Source: Lineus longissimus (lineage: Eukaryota; Nemertea; Pilidiophora; Heteronemertea; Lineidae). Taken from it: a DNA stretch of 64,000 nucleotides. The position numbers and the translations under genes were made by a program. The notes under the pieces were generated by a model, which was not told where the DNA came from, searched no databases, and worked only from the letters and a program-made list of their open reading frames with translations. This document shows, piece by piece, positions 12,190 to 23,130 of the stretch; within the stretch, counting starts at the first letter, position 1; each line of letters starts with the position of its first letter. The DNA is taken from positions 10,545,001 through 10,609,000 of the forward strand of contig NC_088326.1 of assembly GCF_910592395.1 (NCBI RefSeq), in the 5' to 3' direction.

Positions 12190-12963
12190 AAAATCTTTTT
12201 TCAACTGGTTAATATTGCCCTTAATAATACCCTTGGTCCTTAAACAGCCCTTCGATTCTAACAAGGCTGTCCTGGTAAAAGACAGGTTAAACCCGGCACA
12301 GCCTGAAACCCTGCTTCCATTAACCTAGAAATTGCCAATACCTCTTCCTGATATGCCCTGCTTGTAAAGTGACCGTCATCAAAATGCCACCAGCGCTAAT
12401 GGAACTATAGGCTTTATGGTACAGGTGCCTAACAATTTCAGCCAAACCTTGACGCAACTCGCGCCTGTACATCTGTTTTATGACTTCTGGGGCCACTCTG
12501 GTAACCGTGATAAATTTAGAGAGGACGTTTTAAATAAGAATCTAGTCGAACTTTAGCGCCAAACTGTACATGGAGCATGAGTGATAGCCAGCTCACCAAG
12601 GCAATGCTAGGAAAACAGCTGAATGTGGGCTTTGACACCAATAACTCCTTCCTTAAGTCGCAAGTAGAATGCTGGGCCAAGTAATTTGTGGTAGGTCTAC
12701 CAGCTCCTGCCCTATTACTCGTGGGGGGCCAATATTATCAATGGACACTGAAAAGACGACCATTGCTTTTGCAACCCTTTTTGTTGTTTGTTTTTTTCGT
12801 TTTGGTGGCTTTATATAACACACCTGTATGTAGTTCATATTGTAATTTGCTACCCTACATGATTGTCATCTTTTAGGAGGACCACGCATATACACAATTG
12901 CATTTGCCTGTATTTTGGGCCGACTGGTGACAAAGTATAGTTATAGGCCTGGGATTATAACCA

Positions 12964-13036
12964 GCCGAAATAGCTCAGTTGGGAGAGCGTTAGACTGAAG
13001 ATCTAAAGGTCCCTGGTTCGATCCCGGGTTTCGGCA
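12964..13036 (+). tRNA. tRNA-Phe (GAA), copy 4
   Basis: Identical to copies 1 and 2. It is followed by ATTTTTCGGG, giving a five-base terminator T-run, and then by non-unit sequence, so it marks the right end of the tandem array. Confidence 0.95.
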
Positions 13037-13243
13037 AAATTTTTCGGGTTTGTTTTTCGTTTGCCGTTGTTCTGACTGATGAATGTGATATTTTTATATG
13101 GCAGATAAATTAGTTGTAGATAAAATTGACATGAGCTTACATATTTTACATTTCAAAGTCATTTTTTGCACGTGCATGTACACTTTTGTGGTACATGTAT
13201 GTTGTTAACGTTTTACGTGTACGTTGGAGTGATGAGAACTAAC

Positions 13244-13244
<1 letters not shown>

Positions 13245-13274
<30 letters not shown>
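13245..13274 (+). repeat. (TC)n microsatellite
   Basis: TCTCTCTATCTCTCTCTCTC-type dinucleotide run with two TATC interruptions. Nothing else is attached to it. Confidence 0.85.
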
Positions 13275-16117
13275 CTGGAACTCTGGTTTCCTCCTACAGA
13301 CACAACATCGGCCAATATGGTTTATACATGTATAACCATCAAATCATATTGATTTGAGCGTCAACTAGGACAATAGATTGAGAATTATACGTGTAAAGCA
13401 TTTTTTGACAAACTTAAAGAAAGGCACACATTTTTCATGAGGAAAAAGCTTCTGAGAAATTAGTAAGAGGGGAGAAAGGCTAAATCATACAATGTTAAGC
13501 AGAGAGACCGCCTAATGAGACGACATAAACTGAACAGCAGACTTTCATTTGATGACAACAAAAGAGATTTTAACGAGACGCTGGTGTTTAAAATGTAATT
13601 TTGGTCGCATATGGTCATTAAAACTTGGAACCCTGACCCCGAGGGAGAATTCTATCAGGAACTTAAATCAAAATAAACGCCATATGTGCAAAGCTACCAC
13701 AGAAACAGCGAATTGCAAATAATGTCCAAATTAGACAATTTCATTGAAAAAACGAGAAAGTGATTCGGAGCCGCTGGTACGCATATTCGGTTACGTCTAA
13801 AACACGGAATTCTTAATTTCGCGCAGAACGATGAAGAGCTCACGGCATCGTGCGTCAAATACCATAATGCTATTGTTTTTCTCCAAAATGTGGTTGGCGC
13901 TGGTCGTAAACCTTCACGGCTCAGTCCTCAAGACCATTCGAGGGTCCTTCTAAAAATTTTCAACTCTTGACGTCAGATTTCAAGGTTATTGGTTAGTGTT
14001 CTCTTGAAGCTTTAGTTTCGCCGTCCGATTGTTTGTCGCACTTCGGCCTTGTCTTGATGACCCTTTTATTGGGGTTGAGTTTCCGTAAGGCTGTTTGACA
14101 GTTCGGAAAACTTGGCTCCGAAGTCAGCAATCTTTTGTACACTAAGATGAACGCCTTGGCGGATTTTGCGATAACATCATCTTTTGCGCGAAAGTATGAC
14201 GTCCCTGATTAGAAAAAGGGGTTTCGTGAGGGTGAATACAGATTGGAGAGTGCGCGCATATGCACAGCACTGGCTTCTCTCGCTGCAATTTGTAAGCACA
14301 TCTATGACCCTTTGACTCTCATAGACCTTCTCTGTCAAACGCTGCCCGTGTCGTCCATTACGCTTTGGCCCCTAACCGCGCAGTTAAAAGGACTCAGCCC
14401 GAGCGAAATACACGGTCTGTTGTCTTCAAACAAAGCCCGCTCGCACCTACAGGCCTAAGTTACCATTGTTTTACGGTCATATCAAATGGTTATCAGGGAA
14501 AAGTTTGGTTACAACGATCCCTCGAAACAGTTTTCATGGGGTCAATAGACACATACAGGCAAAGCGTATTGCCAAAAGCCCTCAATGCCCTCAAACATGT
14601 CAAACCCCACAATTGGCCTACAAATCCTAATGACTTGGCAAAGGAGTCCATGTAACACCAACACCTTTGTACATAGTTTCCTTAAATCCCGTGCAAATGA
14701 CTGACAGAACACGATACGTGACAATAGAAATATGTTGCCTGCCAAACGCGCTCAGATATTCCCTGAAATTAGCGGTTTGGGAGACTGTCAAAATTGAATT
14801 TCTAGACTCGTTGCGAAGCGGATTTTGAGTGCGGTAAGAAGCTGTGTGGACAAAAGGTGTCAGGGCTATGTTTTAAGATGTTCGGGGCTATTTCTATCGT
14901 TTATTATTTTCACAAACGTACATGATTTTGCCAGCTACTGGTCAGATAATATTCATTGCCAGATGATATCACAGCTGGACGATATTCGTTTCGCCGTTTG
15001 GGTCTCACGCATAGCTTTCAATGAAAAACATTTTTCAACCCTTTTTCATCATACCTGATAGAACTAGACGTCTCGACTCTTGTTGCAGCATATGCAGGGA
15101 ACCGCAGGGGGCGTTAAAAAGACCGGGGGCTATTTGTGGACCCTTTCAAGGACACTAAGAAGGGGTGGCATCCTATTTCAAATTAAGGGTATTAAATGGC
15201 CGAAAAATCATATTATGAGTTATGTTTAGCTATTATCTCTTGTCTATTGTCACGAGATATTTCAAATAAAAGAATTTTGAGCATGTTTAAAAACCAGCTT
15301 GCGAGGTGGCCATTTTGAAAGGGCGCCGAGTTTGCCTCGCACAATCTGGTAAATCTAAATAACGGATTATCCGGGATCTGCTTAAATGTGGCGTAACGCG
15401 GCCACACCGTTTCGACTCTTTCATTATCTGCCACATAATAGAAAGAAGGGTTCGAACGTCCCGTTTCCGGGGACGGCAGGGGGTATGAGTCTGAAGGAAT
15501 CCAAATTCCAGTCCCTCTTTCTTGATGAGGGCTTGAATAACTTAATAAGCCTAATCGGTAAATGTCCTGGGTAATTTTTGCGATGAGTCCAAGCCTTTTT
15601 CCCACACTTTGGGAATTTAAATTATACCGCTCGTTTGAAGCGGAAGATAACCCCTTTGTTTATTAAAGATATATAATTGCCAAAATCGGAAATTGGTTAC
15701 CAGAGTACAAAATTGTCCGTCCATAATGAAAAAAATAGTTAAACTCTTAACCGTTATTGAATATAATTGCATAACTAAGCGTCTATTAGCGGATACATTT
15801 CCACTTAAATCAAAATTATATTTACAAGAATAAAGAATGAAATTGCCCAATATCGTGTGACGTATCATAAATTTAATTTCAATTTTTTTAGCCCAATCTG
15901 CCTTTAATTTCCCAAAATCAAATCATCTAAATTAGCCTTAATCAAATTTCATCTAAAATTTGCTACATTACAAGATTTCACTTCGGCCCTTTTTCCGTTG
16001 CGAAATGTTAGCAGCGCTTTGTCCCTTTCTGCAGCGGGGTTCCACTTTCTGTACATATTTTTTTAGCAGCTGGAAGATTTATAAAGGGTAGCAAGCAAAG
16101 GGGTCAATTTTATCAAA
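13275..16117. other. intergenic, no recognised gene
   Basis: Open frames up to 130 codons occur but lack domains, splice context or copies elsewhere. The part at 14405-14560 is the dispersed repeat shared with 655-800. The last 300 bases are AT-rich and lead into block R. Confidence 0.45.
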
Positions 16118-16495
16118 TTTCAGTACCAGTAAAGCCGCAAGGCTCTTTTTATATTGTTACGTCCTCTTACGAGGGCAGATGTTTCAGTATGCGCTGCATG
16201 GATTTGACCCCTTGAAAACCCTTTGGCCAATAAATAGCGTGTACATGTACTTTCATTATTTCATTATTTTATGATGTTAAGAAGAAAATTACCCTGTGTT
16301 TAAAGGAATGGGCGGTTTTTTAGTTATGTTTGTTCTTCCTCTGGTTTATCAGTAAACTATTTTTCTGAACATGTTTGATGCTTTTCCAATTTTGTTTCAG
16401 CTGTTCGATAGTAAAAGAACGTGTTATTCCATGTCAGATTTTGATTTTTTCCCTTTTTTGTGCAATTTGTTAATGGAAACTGGGTAATATTGCCC

Positions 16496-16830
16496 TTAAA
16501 GGGTAACTCGTGTCAAATTTCACCATATAATGTTTTAGCTGTTTTTGACAAATGACTACGTCACTTTCTCATAAATCGGTAAGGTTTTCGAATCGAAATG
16601 CACATTTTCTAGAAATTGATGGTTTAATCCCGCCCGGACGGCTCGCTTCGATGCCGTTTTCGTTGATGACGTCACAACATGAACATTTTCGCGGTCGCGG
16701 TGGTTTACCTTCAGCGATTTTATAATAAATCTAATCAAAAATGGAAAATTTGAGCTTTACATTTGTGATCAACAATTAAAAACGGACGTATTTCCGCAAA
16801 GTTGTAAATCACATCATAGTATCACTTTAA
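16496..16830 (+). mobile_element. piggyBac-like MITE, copy 2, with TTAA on both sides
   Basis: The element occupies 16500-16826. TTAA flanks it at 16496-16499 and 16827-16830. The uninterrupted target (GCCC TTAA TAATGCCA) is visible in the second R copy at about 17945 and again near 27068, 44414 and 52930, so the insertion and its exact target are proven within the window. The terminal bases (AGGGTAAC on one side, AGTGATAC on the other) are only weakly inverted. It carries no transposase. Confidence 0.9.
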
Positions 16831-17459
16831 TAATGCCAATGGTCCTTTAATGATTGTTCTCTCATTTTATGTTTTAACGGTTCGAAGGGTGACATGGCGC
16901 GTATTAACACGCTAAGTAAAGTATCATAACCGACTTCTGGGGAAACTTTTAAAGGGCTGAAATATAGAATAGCCCCAAGACTACCACGTCATGAGTCACA
17001 AACTGTAGTTAACTACTTGACCGCGGAGAGCGTCTATACGCGCAAAAAACCGTGACTAACCGGCGGAGAGCGTCCATACACGTAGATTTCTGTACATTAT
17101 TCCATATGTATCTACTGTACAATTGACGGTACATACGGATGAGGTAATGGCTTGGGATAGATTCGCTGAATGTCGGCAGTGTTTCTGTCTGCGTAAAGAT
17201 GGCAGGAGTGATGTTTTGGCACAAAAGTATCCCGCGCTCAAGTGCACGAATTCGCCAGTTGGGCTACTTTCCATCTTAGTACAGCGAAATTATCCCAGTC
17301 TGTACGATGATAATTATGCTGAATCAAACACGAACCAGTCCCTTAACTGTGCATGATTGATCACCAGGACGGAGATCAATTTGACCCCAAACCTCTGGCC
17401 TGACTTGATGTCATCCACGCGCGCGTTACCATCTGAGCAGGGGCGTAGCGTAGCTAGCG

Positions 17460-17463
17460 GTGT

Positions 17464-17494
<31 letters not shown>

Positions 17495-17576
17495 GGGCTG
17501 GGAGTATGGGAGGGGCGGGCAACTATCACCAGAAATGTGTTTGGACAATGATTTGGCCGAACCCCCCCCCCCCCAA
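17460..17576. repeat. (GT)n, poly-G and poly-C tracts in block R
   Basis: A GT run passes into about 20 G residues at 17479-17498 and, about 65 bp further on, there is a poly-C run at 17563-17576. In the other R copies the same G-then-C arrangement occurs with variable lengths. The 60- to 90-codon glycine-rich frames here are translations of these tracts. Confidence 0.85.
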
Positions 17577-18361
17577 ACCTCTGTATTACCTAGTAAAGCC
17601 GCAAGGGTCTTTTCATATTGTTACGTCCTCTTACAGATGTTTCAGTATGCAGTGCATGGATTTGACCCCTTGAAAACCCTTTGGCCAATAAATAGCGTGT
17701 ACTTTCATTATTTCATTATTTTATGATGTTAAGAAGAAAATTACCCTGTGTTTAAAGGAATGGGCGGTTTTTTATTTATGTTTGTTCTTCCTCTGGTTCA
17801 TCAGTAAACTATTTTTCTGAACACGTGTGATGCTTTTCCAATTTTGTTTCAGCTGTTCGATAGTAAAAGAAAGTGTTATTCCATGTCAGATTTTGATTTG
17901 TTTCCCTTTTCTGTGCAATTTGATGATGGAAACTGGGTAATATTGCCCTTAATAATGCCAATGGTCCTTTAATGACTGTTTTCTCATTTTATGTTTTAAC
18001 GGTTCAAAGGGTGACAGGGCGCGTATTAACACGCTAAGTAAAGTATCATAACCGACTTCTGGGAAAACTTTTAAAGGGCTGAAATTTAGAATAGCCCCAA
18101 AACTACCACGTCATGAGTCACTGTAGTTAACCACTTGACCGCGGGGAGCGTCCATAGGCGCAAAAAAACCGTGACTAACCGGCGGAGAGCGTCATTGCAC
18201 GCAGATTTCTGTACATTATTCCATATGTATCTACTGTACAATTGACGGTTCATACGGATGAGGTAATGGCTTAGGATTGATTCGCTGAATGTCGGCAGTG
18301 TTTCTGTCTGCGTAAAGATGGCAGGGGTGATGTTTTGGCACAAAAGTATCCCGCGCTCAAA

Positions 18362-18693
18362 ATGATGACCCAGTTACGAGGAAAATGTCCTCGCTTCGAA
18401 GTAGTCCATTCATTGATTTCGCTCAAGAACCACGGTTACAGTAAATAGACCTACATTGATTCGGTATAAATGAAAGTTGCTGGGACCTGAATCAGACGCA
18501 GCACTGATCACCGCAAGCCTTCGAAAATACTACAGTATGTGTGATCGGTAACAACCTCAGTCAATGACAGTACATTCGTTTTATTAATGAAGTACATAAT
18601 ATTTCGCCGACCTGAATAGACAAGATTCAAGGTAAGGTTTTTAATTTCTTCCCGACTTGATGATAATGCCAGTCATTAGCCAGATGTACCAGA
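18362..18693 (+). repeat. block U, copy 1
   Basis: Starts ATGATGACCCAGTTACGAGG with a small hairpin (CGAGGA..TCCTCG). It runs through CCATTCATTGATT, AGCTGGGACCTGAATCAGAC and CTTCGAAAATACTACAGT to the target site of MITE V. Other copies start at about 21499, 30757, 34425, 47188, 48421, 55698 and 58337. No coding content recognised. Confidence 0.75.
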
Positions 18694-19259
18694 CGGCATG
18701 TCAGGACACCCTTATCTGAGAGCCAAGAGCAGAGAGCCAAGAGCCACCAACCAAGAGCCAAGACTCCATTAAATAAGTGCCGCCAGAAAAGCCACGAGCC
18801 AAAAAAAACTATGGCTAATGAATATAATTATTATCTTTGGGAATCCTAAGCCTACAGGCACCCTACTTAAAAATAACTTTATTTTGTAACCGTTTATGAC
18901 TTGTCAGACATCACCTCGTGGATAGCAGTATCATCCCAGGATTTTTATCGTACTATCGTACTATCAGGATTTTGTGCCTGCACTTCATGCACTGTGTACA
19001 ATCACACGTGTTTGTCATTCCTGCCGAATCATGTAGCTTTGCGCAAATACTGCAATCAGAACTGTTTTTAAAAGGCCTGATATTGCTCAAGTTTATAAGT
19101 TCTTGAAAGCGGCCAATTCAAGCAAATGATGAGAGTAGGATCGCCTCATCCCACTACACTAGGCAAGGAGTGCCTATCTGCATGTATTGTAAAAAAAACG
19201 GTAATCGTGGCTCTTGCCACTTGGCTCTTGGCTCTCAGATCAGGGTGTCCCCGGCATGT
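18694..19259. mobile_element. hAT-like MITE V, long form, copy 1, with 8-bp target duplication
   Basis: The element 18702-19251 begins CAGGACACCCTTATCTGAGA and ends TCTCAGATCAGGGTGTCCC, imperfect inverted ends of about 28 bp. CGGCATGT flanks it at 18694-18701 and 19252-19259. GAGCCAAGAG words repeat just inside the left end and are mirrored by CTCTTGGCTC inside the right end. An 8-bp duplication and CAGG-type ends fit hAT elements; it has no transposase. Interior frames, including a 195-codon frame in one copy, are repeat artefacts. Confidence 0.75.
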
Positions 19260-19698
19260 CTCCACTGCATGTGCCCACGATTATACAGGCCGTATCACAT
19301 TATACGACTCGAACCAGACCCGACTAGTTAAGAATCTGTCGGCCGATCGGGTCGGATAATGTGGACAGTCTACGACCTAAACACGGCCCCGCATCATATT
19401 CTGGAATGTCTCACAAAAACGCTAATAAAACAATTTGGAATCATTGGAACTTTCTAAAATTCACTTATGACATTAACAGGACTAGCATATACCCATGGAG
19501 CGGGCAAAGTTGAAATGTAATATACATTAGTTAAATGGGCACGATGATTGAACTACATTAAATTTCTAACGTTACTGAAGTTTTATTAAAGGTTAAACAC
19601 GAAATGAACTGCATTTAGGGACTTATTGCTGCTATCAACATGCAGCCCCCAATAGACTGATTGGTGGACGCTATTTTGCACAATGCATTGAGACCAGT

Positions 19699-20757
19699 GA
19701 CAGCAGGGGCTTGTGGTATTCGACTCGATGACTCGACGACGCGATGACTCGATGACGCGATCAAGTTGGAATCTTTTTAAAGAATATCACTGCTTGGACT
19801 GTAATTTATACATAGAATCATAAGTGGAGGAAAATAAAAAAGAACCGATCATTACCAACCCCTTTCCAGCTGTTTTCACCGTATCTAATCCGACCATTTT
19901 TCGTTTCCTACAAGTTCGCATTTTTGATAAAACCATGCTCCATGTTGCTATGCAAGCCACTGGTATCTTACCGTCAATACAGCTAAATACACCTAAATAT
20001 GGCTGGTTCAGATCAACCTCCTACCCAGGTTCTTTACGAGCAGAAATTCCAATGTTAAAATGACACGCCAGTTCCTGGAGACAAGGTTGGCTCTGGATAT
20101 CCGTTCAGCACGGCAATATTAAATGTCCTATACACCTTTCCAGAAATGGGGCGCTGAGTGTCCGAAATAGTGATGTCATAAGGGGAAACTAGGCCTATGG
20201 TGGAGGGACAAAGGAGATAGTCATGGTTGACCAACACACTTGAATGCCTTTAATGACGGACAAGGGGGAAAAAGTTAGTTCCAATGCAAGCCACCAATTT
20301 CGGAAAGCATGTATAGGGGCTGATGTATTGGGGGGGGGGGGGGGCAAATTTCAAGGGACGGAAGAGGGACTGAGTGACTGAGTCTAAAAAACTGCACATA
20401 TGCGAAATTCCGATTGTTGACAGACTACCACATGACATCTGACATTGGCCACTAGAAGCTTGTTTGTCAATTAAATCTCCGGTCATTTTGCATGCTATGA
20501 AACTTTCGCGAGTCCTTTAAATATCAAAATCAATCGCGGGGACCAATCTTCAGTGGCCATGGCGGGGGGGGGGCACATCCTTCCACATACCGAAGCTGGG
20601 TATGGAAAGGCCGAGCTAAAACCACTGTTGTTGCAGCGGTAGCCCGGAGACCAGGATCATGGGATTCCGTATTTTAGCAAAATCCATAGCAACGATCGCG
20701 TCATCGAGCCATCGCGTCGTCGAGTCATCGAGTCGAATACCACAAGCCGACAGCAGG
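19699..20757. mobile_element. Mutator-like element, 54-bp TIRs, 9-bp target duplication
   Basis: The element 19708-20748 (1041 bp) starts GGCTTGTGGTATTCGACTCG. Its right end (20695-20748) is the reverse complement over 54 bp with one mismatch. GACAGCAGG flanks both sides (19699-19707, 20749-20757), and the empty target CAGTGACAGCAGGTCCTG is present at about 57036-57053 in the duplicate block. The TIR itself is built of GACTCGATGAC-like subrepeats. The interior holds a copy of the 189-bp repeat (20129-20316) and a poly-G run near 20331, but no transposase. Confidence 0.92.
20129..20316 (+). repeat. 189-bp repeat carried inside the MULE
   Basis: Near-identical to 3317-3505. Its position inside an element with intact TIRs suggests capture or nesting. 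It contains the CACTATTTCGG word and a GTGATGTCATAAG core, with no recognised product. Confidence 0.8.
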
Positions 20758-21494
20758 TCCTGTTCCAAATAAGGGCCTCACATATTAGGCATATCACCTA
20801 CCCACTCCCGTACCCAATGCCACTGTCGGACCAAAGCCAGGCGCATGGAGAGATGCAGAACGCAATTCAAACTGACAACATCAATCAGTAAAGAATAAAT
20901 CAAAGAGCAAGCGCTGGCCCCTGTACATATTTTGTCCATCCTGGCATAACTGTTTATTGATACCCTGACTGCATGTTCCGGTAGGCCACCCTGCAGAATT
21001 TGCCTTATCACTCCGGTCAGTGTTTCTCGAATAGAACTAAAATAGAATAGGCTAATCATTAATCTCTCTGCTAATACCCTGCACCATGGACCAGGTTGTA
21101 TAGCACTACATACGTGCTGGAAGCTAATATTGATGTGGCAGGGAGAATATGCGAGAAGTTTGTGTATGCTTTTGAGAATGAGCGGAGCTCTCCAGTCGAC
21201 GTGCTCTCTGAAAAGTTGTTATTTATTCCAAAACCACCAAGATATTCGACGTATGACACCCTCAGTGACACTCTTACTTATGATCCACACCTACGAAGCC
21301 AAAAGTTGCAAGAATTCGACGCATTTCCGAGGCCCAATTTTGAAACAAAAATCGCCTCCTATTTAGCGGCCACAACGCGCATTATAGTATAGATATAGGA
21401 CTACACTTCTGCAAAGTGTTTTTTTAAATCACGAAAATGTGTGTACACAAAGTGTACACGGACTCTATAGCAGATTTAATTGTATACTGAGCCC

Positions 21495-22777
21495 TAGATG
21501 ATGACCCAGTTACGAGGAAAATGTCCTCGTTTCGAAGTAGTCCATTCATTGATTACGCTCAAGAACCATGGTTACAGTAAATAGCGGCGGGCAGAAAATG
21601 CATGCTGCATACCGTCTGCAGACTGGGGGTTTTCTCATGAGTCAATAGAATCTAAGGTCTGGAATTAGGGGACCATATCAGCAGTTGCTTTCAGCCAACT
21701 TCTGTATTAAAATTAAGATCTGGAATTAGGGGACCATCTCAACAGTTGCCATGTGATTTTCACACTAAAAAATAAGAGGCCATTTCAGGTATATGCCAAA
21801 CGGTAGAACAAAGATTATCTAGGCCGTTGTGCAAACAGGCTTTGCGATACACCACGAGTTGGGGTGTAGGCCTAAATTCCTTTAACTGTGAACCAAGTGC
21901 ATCCACTGGCACGCTACATGTATGTGTGACTCGCACGGATTTAGCACGTAGGGCCTACATGATGCTAATCAGCTAGGATGTATCTTGTGACCAGGACTGT
22001 AGTAATAAACATTTGCCTGAAAACATTTTTTATTTGGCCTAACAACACCTGTTTAGAATGTCAAAGAGGCCGGTATTTTCACTTAACATCAAGAGACAGA
22101 GGAGAACTGTCAAGGTGGGTGTTTGATATACAATGGTTTTCTGTTCCCTGGGTTTCTTCATTCTGTTATCTTTAATTATATTTACCCATGTCATTCAGCA
22201 CTTTTTATCATGAAATGCTGCCTTTGAAACGAACCCAACCTTGCCGGCCAATCAACCAGGCACACGAGGCACAACAGGCCGATACAACATACATGTTCTG
22301 TATTAAGTACGTCATCTGTCATGCACACCCAAAAAAAATCTTCCTGCAAGATGATTCACACTGGTAATTCAAATATAAGAAAACAAACTTTGAAGAAAAG
22401 TTGGCGCAAAGCAACTACTGATATGGTCCCATAATTCCAAACCTTAGATTCTATTGACTCATGAGAAAACCCCCAGTCTGCAGACGGTATGCAGCATGCA
22501 TTTTCTGCCCGCCGCAGTAAATAGACCTACACTGGGTCGGTATAAATGAAAATAGCTGGGACCTGAATCAGACGAAGCATTGATCACCGCAAACCTTCGA
22601 AAATACTACAGTATGTATGATCGGTGACAACCTCGGTCAATGACAGTATATTCGTTTTATTAATGAAGTATATAATATTTCGGCAACCTGAATAGACAAG
22701 ATTCAATGTAAGGTTTTAAATTTCTTCCCGACTTGATGATAATGCCAGTCATTAGCCAGATGTACCAGACGGCATGT
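21495..22777 (+). repeat. block U, copy 2, split by a long-TIR element
   Basis: Starts GATGATGACCCAGTTACGAG at about 21498, breaks off at CAGTAAATAG, and resumes at 22515 with the same CAGTAAATAG followed by ACCTACACTGGG. It then runs to the left end of MITE V at 22778. The 930-bp interruption is listed separately. Confidence 0.8.
21575..22524. mobile_element. long-TIR MULE-like element, 930 bp, copy 1
   Basis: The element 21585-22514 begins CGGCGGGCAGAAAATGCATG and ends CATTTTCTGCCCGCCG. The ends are inverted repeats, perfect for about 74 bp and recognisable for about 120 bp. CAGTAAATAG flanks it at 21575-21584 and 22515-22524 (10 bp, or 9 if one C belongs to the element). Uninterrupted targets are seen at about 47264 and 55775. 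Two direct copies of TCTGGAATTAGGGGACCAT lie inside the left end. No transposase; the 65-codon frame inside is not recognised. Confidence 0.9.
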
Positions 22778-23129
22778 CAGGATACCCTTATCTGAGAGCA
22801 AAGAGCCGAGAGCCAAGAGCCACCAACCAAGAGCCAAGACTCCATTAAATAGCCAAGTTCCGCCAGAAAAGCCACGAGCTAAAGAAAAAGTATGGCTAAT
22901 GAATATGATTATTATCTTTGGGAATCCTAAGCAATCAAAACTGTTTTTAAAAGGCATGATATTGCTCAAGTTTATAAGTTCTTGAAAGCGACCAATTCAA
23001 GCAAATAATGATAGTAGGGTCGCCTCATCGCACTACATTAGGCAAGGAGTGCCTATCTGCATGTATTGTAAAAAACGGTAATCGTGGCTTTTGGCACTTG
23101 GCTCTTGGCTCTCACATCAGGGTGTCCCC
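22778..23129. mobile_element. MITE V, short form, copy 2, joined to a TRIM fragment
   Basis: Same left flank (CGGCATGT) and ends as the long form, but about 190 bp are missing from the middle (the junction is GGAATCCTAAGCAATCAAAACTG-like). The right end GTGTCCCC is followed not by the CGGCATGT duplication but directly by TRIM coding sequence. The same junction occurs in copies 4, 6 and 8. Confidence 0.75.
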
Positions 23130-23130
23130 G

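Larger units (their letters stand above)
10508..13040 (+). repeat. three tandem units of about 846 bp, each ending in a tRNA-Phe gene
   Basis: Unit starts at 10508, 11357 and 12203 all read AACTGGTTAATATTGCCC. Units 2 and 3 are most alike; unit 1 has more differences. Each unit ends with the tRNA gene and its T-run. The spacer carries no protein gene; 60- to 80-codon frames in the middle are shared only because the units are duplicated. Flanking copies 1 and 4 have related 3' sequences (GTTATTCTTATTGATAAATC against GTTGTTCTGACTGATGAATG), which fits unequal crossing-over between tRNA genes. Confidence 0.9.
16118..18360 (+). repeat. block R, two tandem copies (16118-17585 and 17586-18360)
   Basis: Both copies begin with TAGTAAAGCCGCAAGG-like sequence and run through GTTACGTCCTCTTAC, CTTTGGCCAATAAATAGCG, ATTGCCCTTAATAATGCCAA and GACCGCGG. 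The first copy carries a piggyBac-like MITE and GT/G/C tracts; the second lacks the MITE and stops at CCCGCGCTCAA, where block U begins. Related R blocks lie at about 26990, 44335 and 52850. No protein gene is seen. Confidence 0.8.
19260..21494 (+). repeat. block X, long form, copy 1
   Basis: Begins ATGTCTCCACTGCATGTGCC and includes a 1.9-kb middle part (about 19480-21393) that is absent from the short X copies at 34.1 and 48.1 kb and present in the one at 56.6-58.3 kb. The middle contains a 98-codon frame (about 21096-21392) unchanged in the 58-kb copy; it starts with TTG rather than ATG and I recognise no domain. A MULE at 19708-20748 interrupts this copy only. Confidence 0.7.

Noticed and set aside
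10508-13040. Protein genes in the tRNA spacer units (60- to 80-codon frames on both strands)
   Set aside because: The frames are broken or re-extended by single indels between units, as expected for non-coding duplicates.
15213-15605. 130-codon - strand frame
   Set aside because: No motif, no copy elsewhere, no splice or promoter context; chance length in AT-rich DNA.
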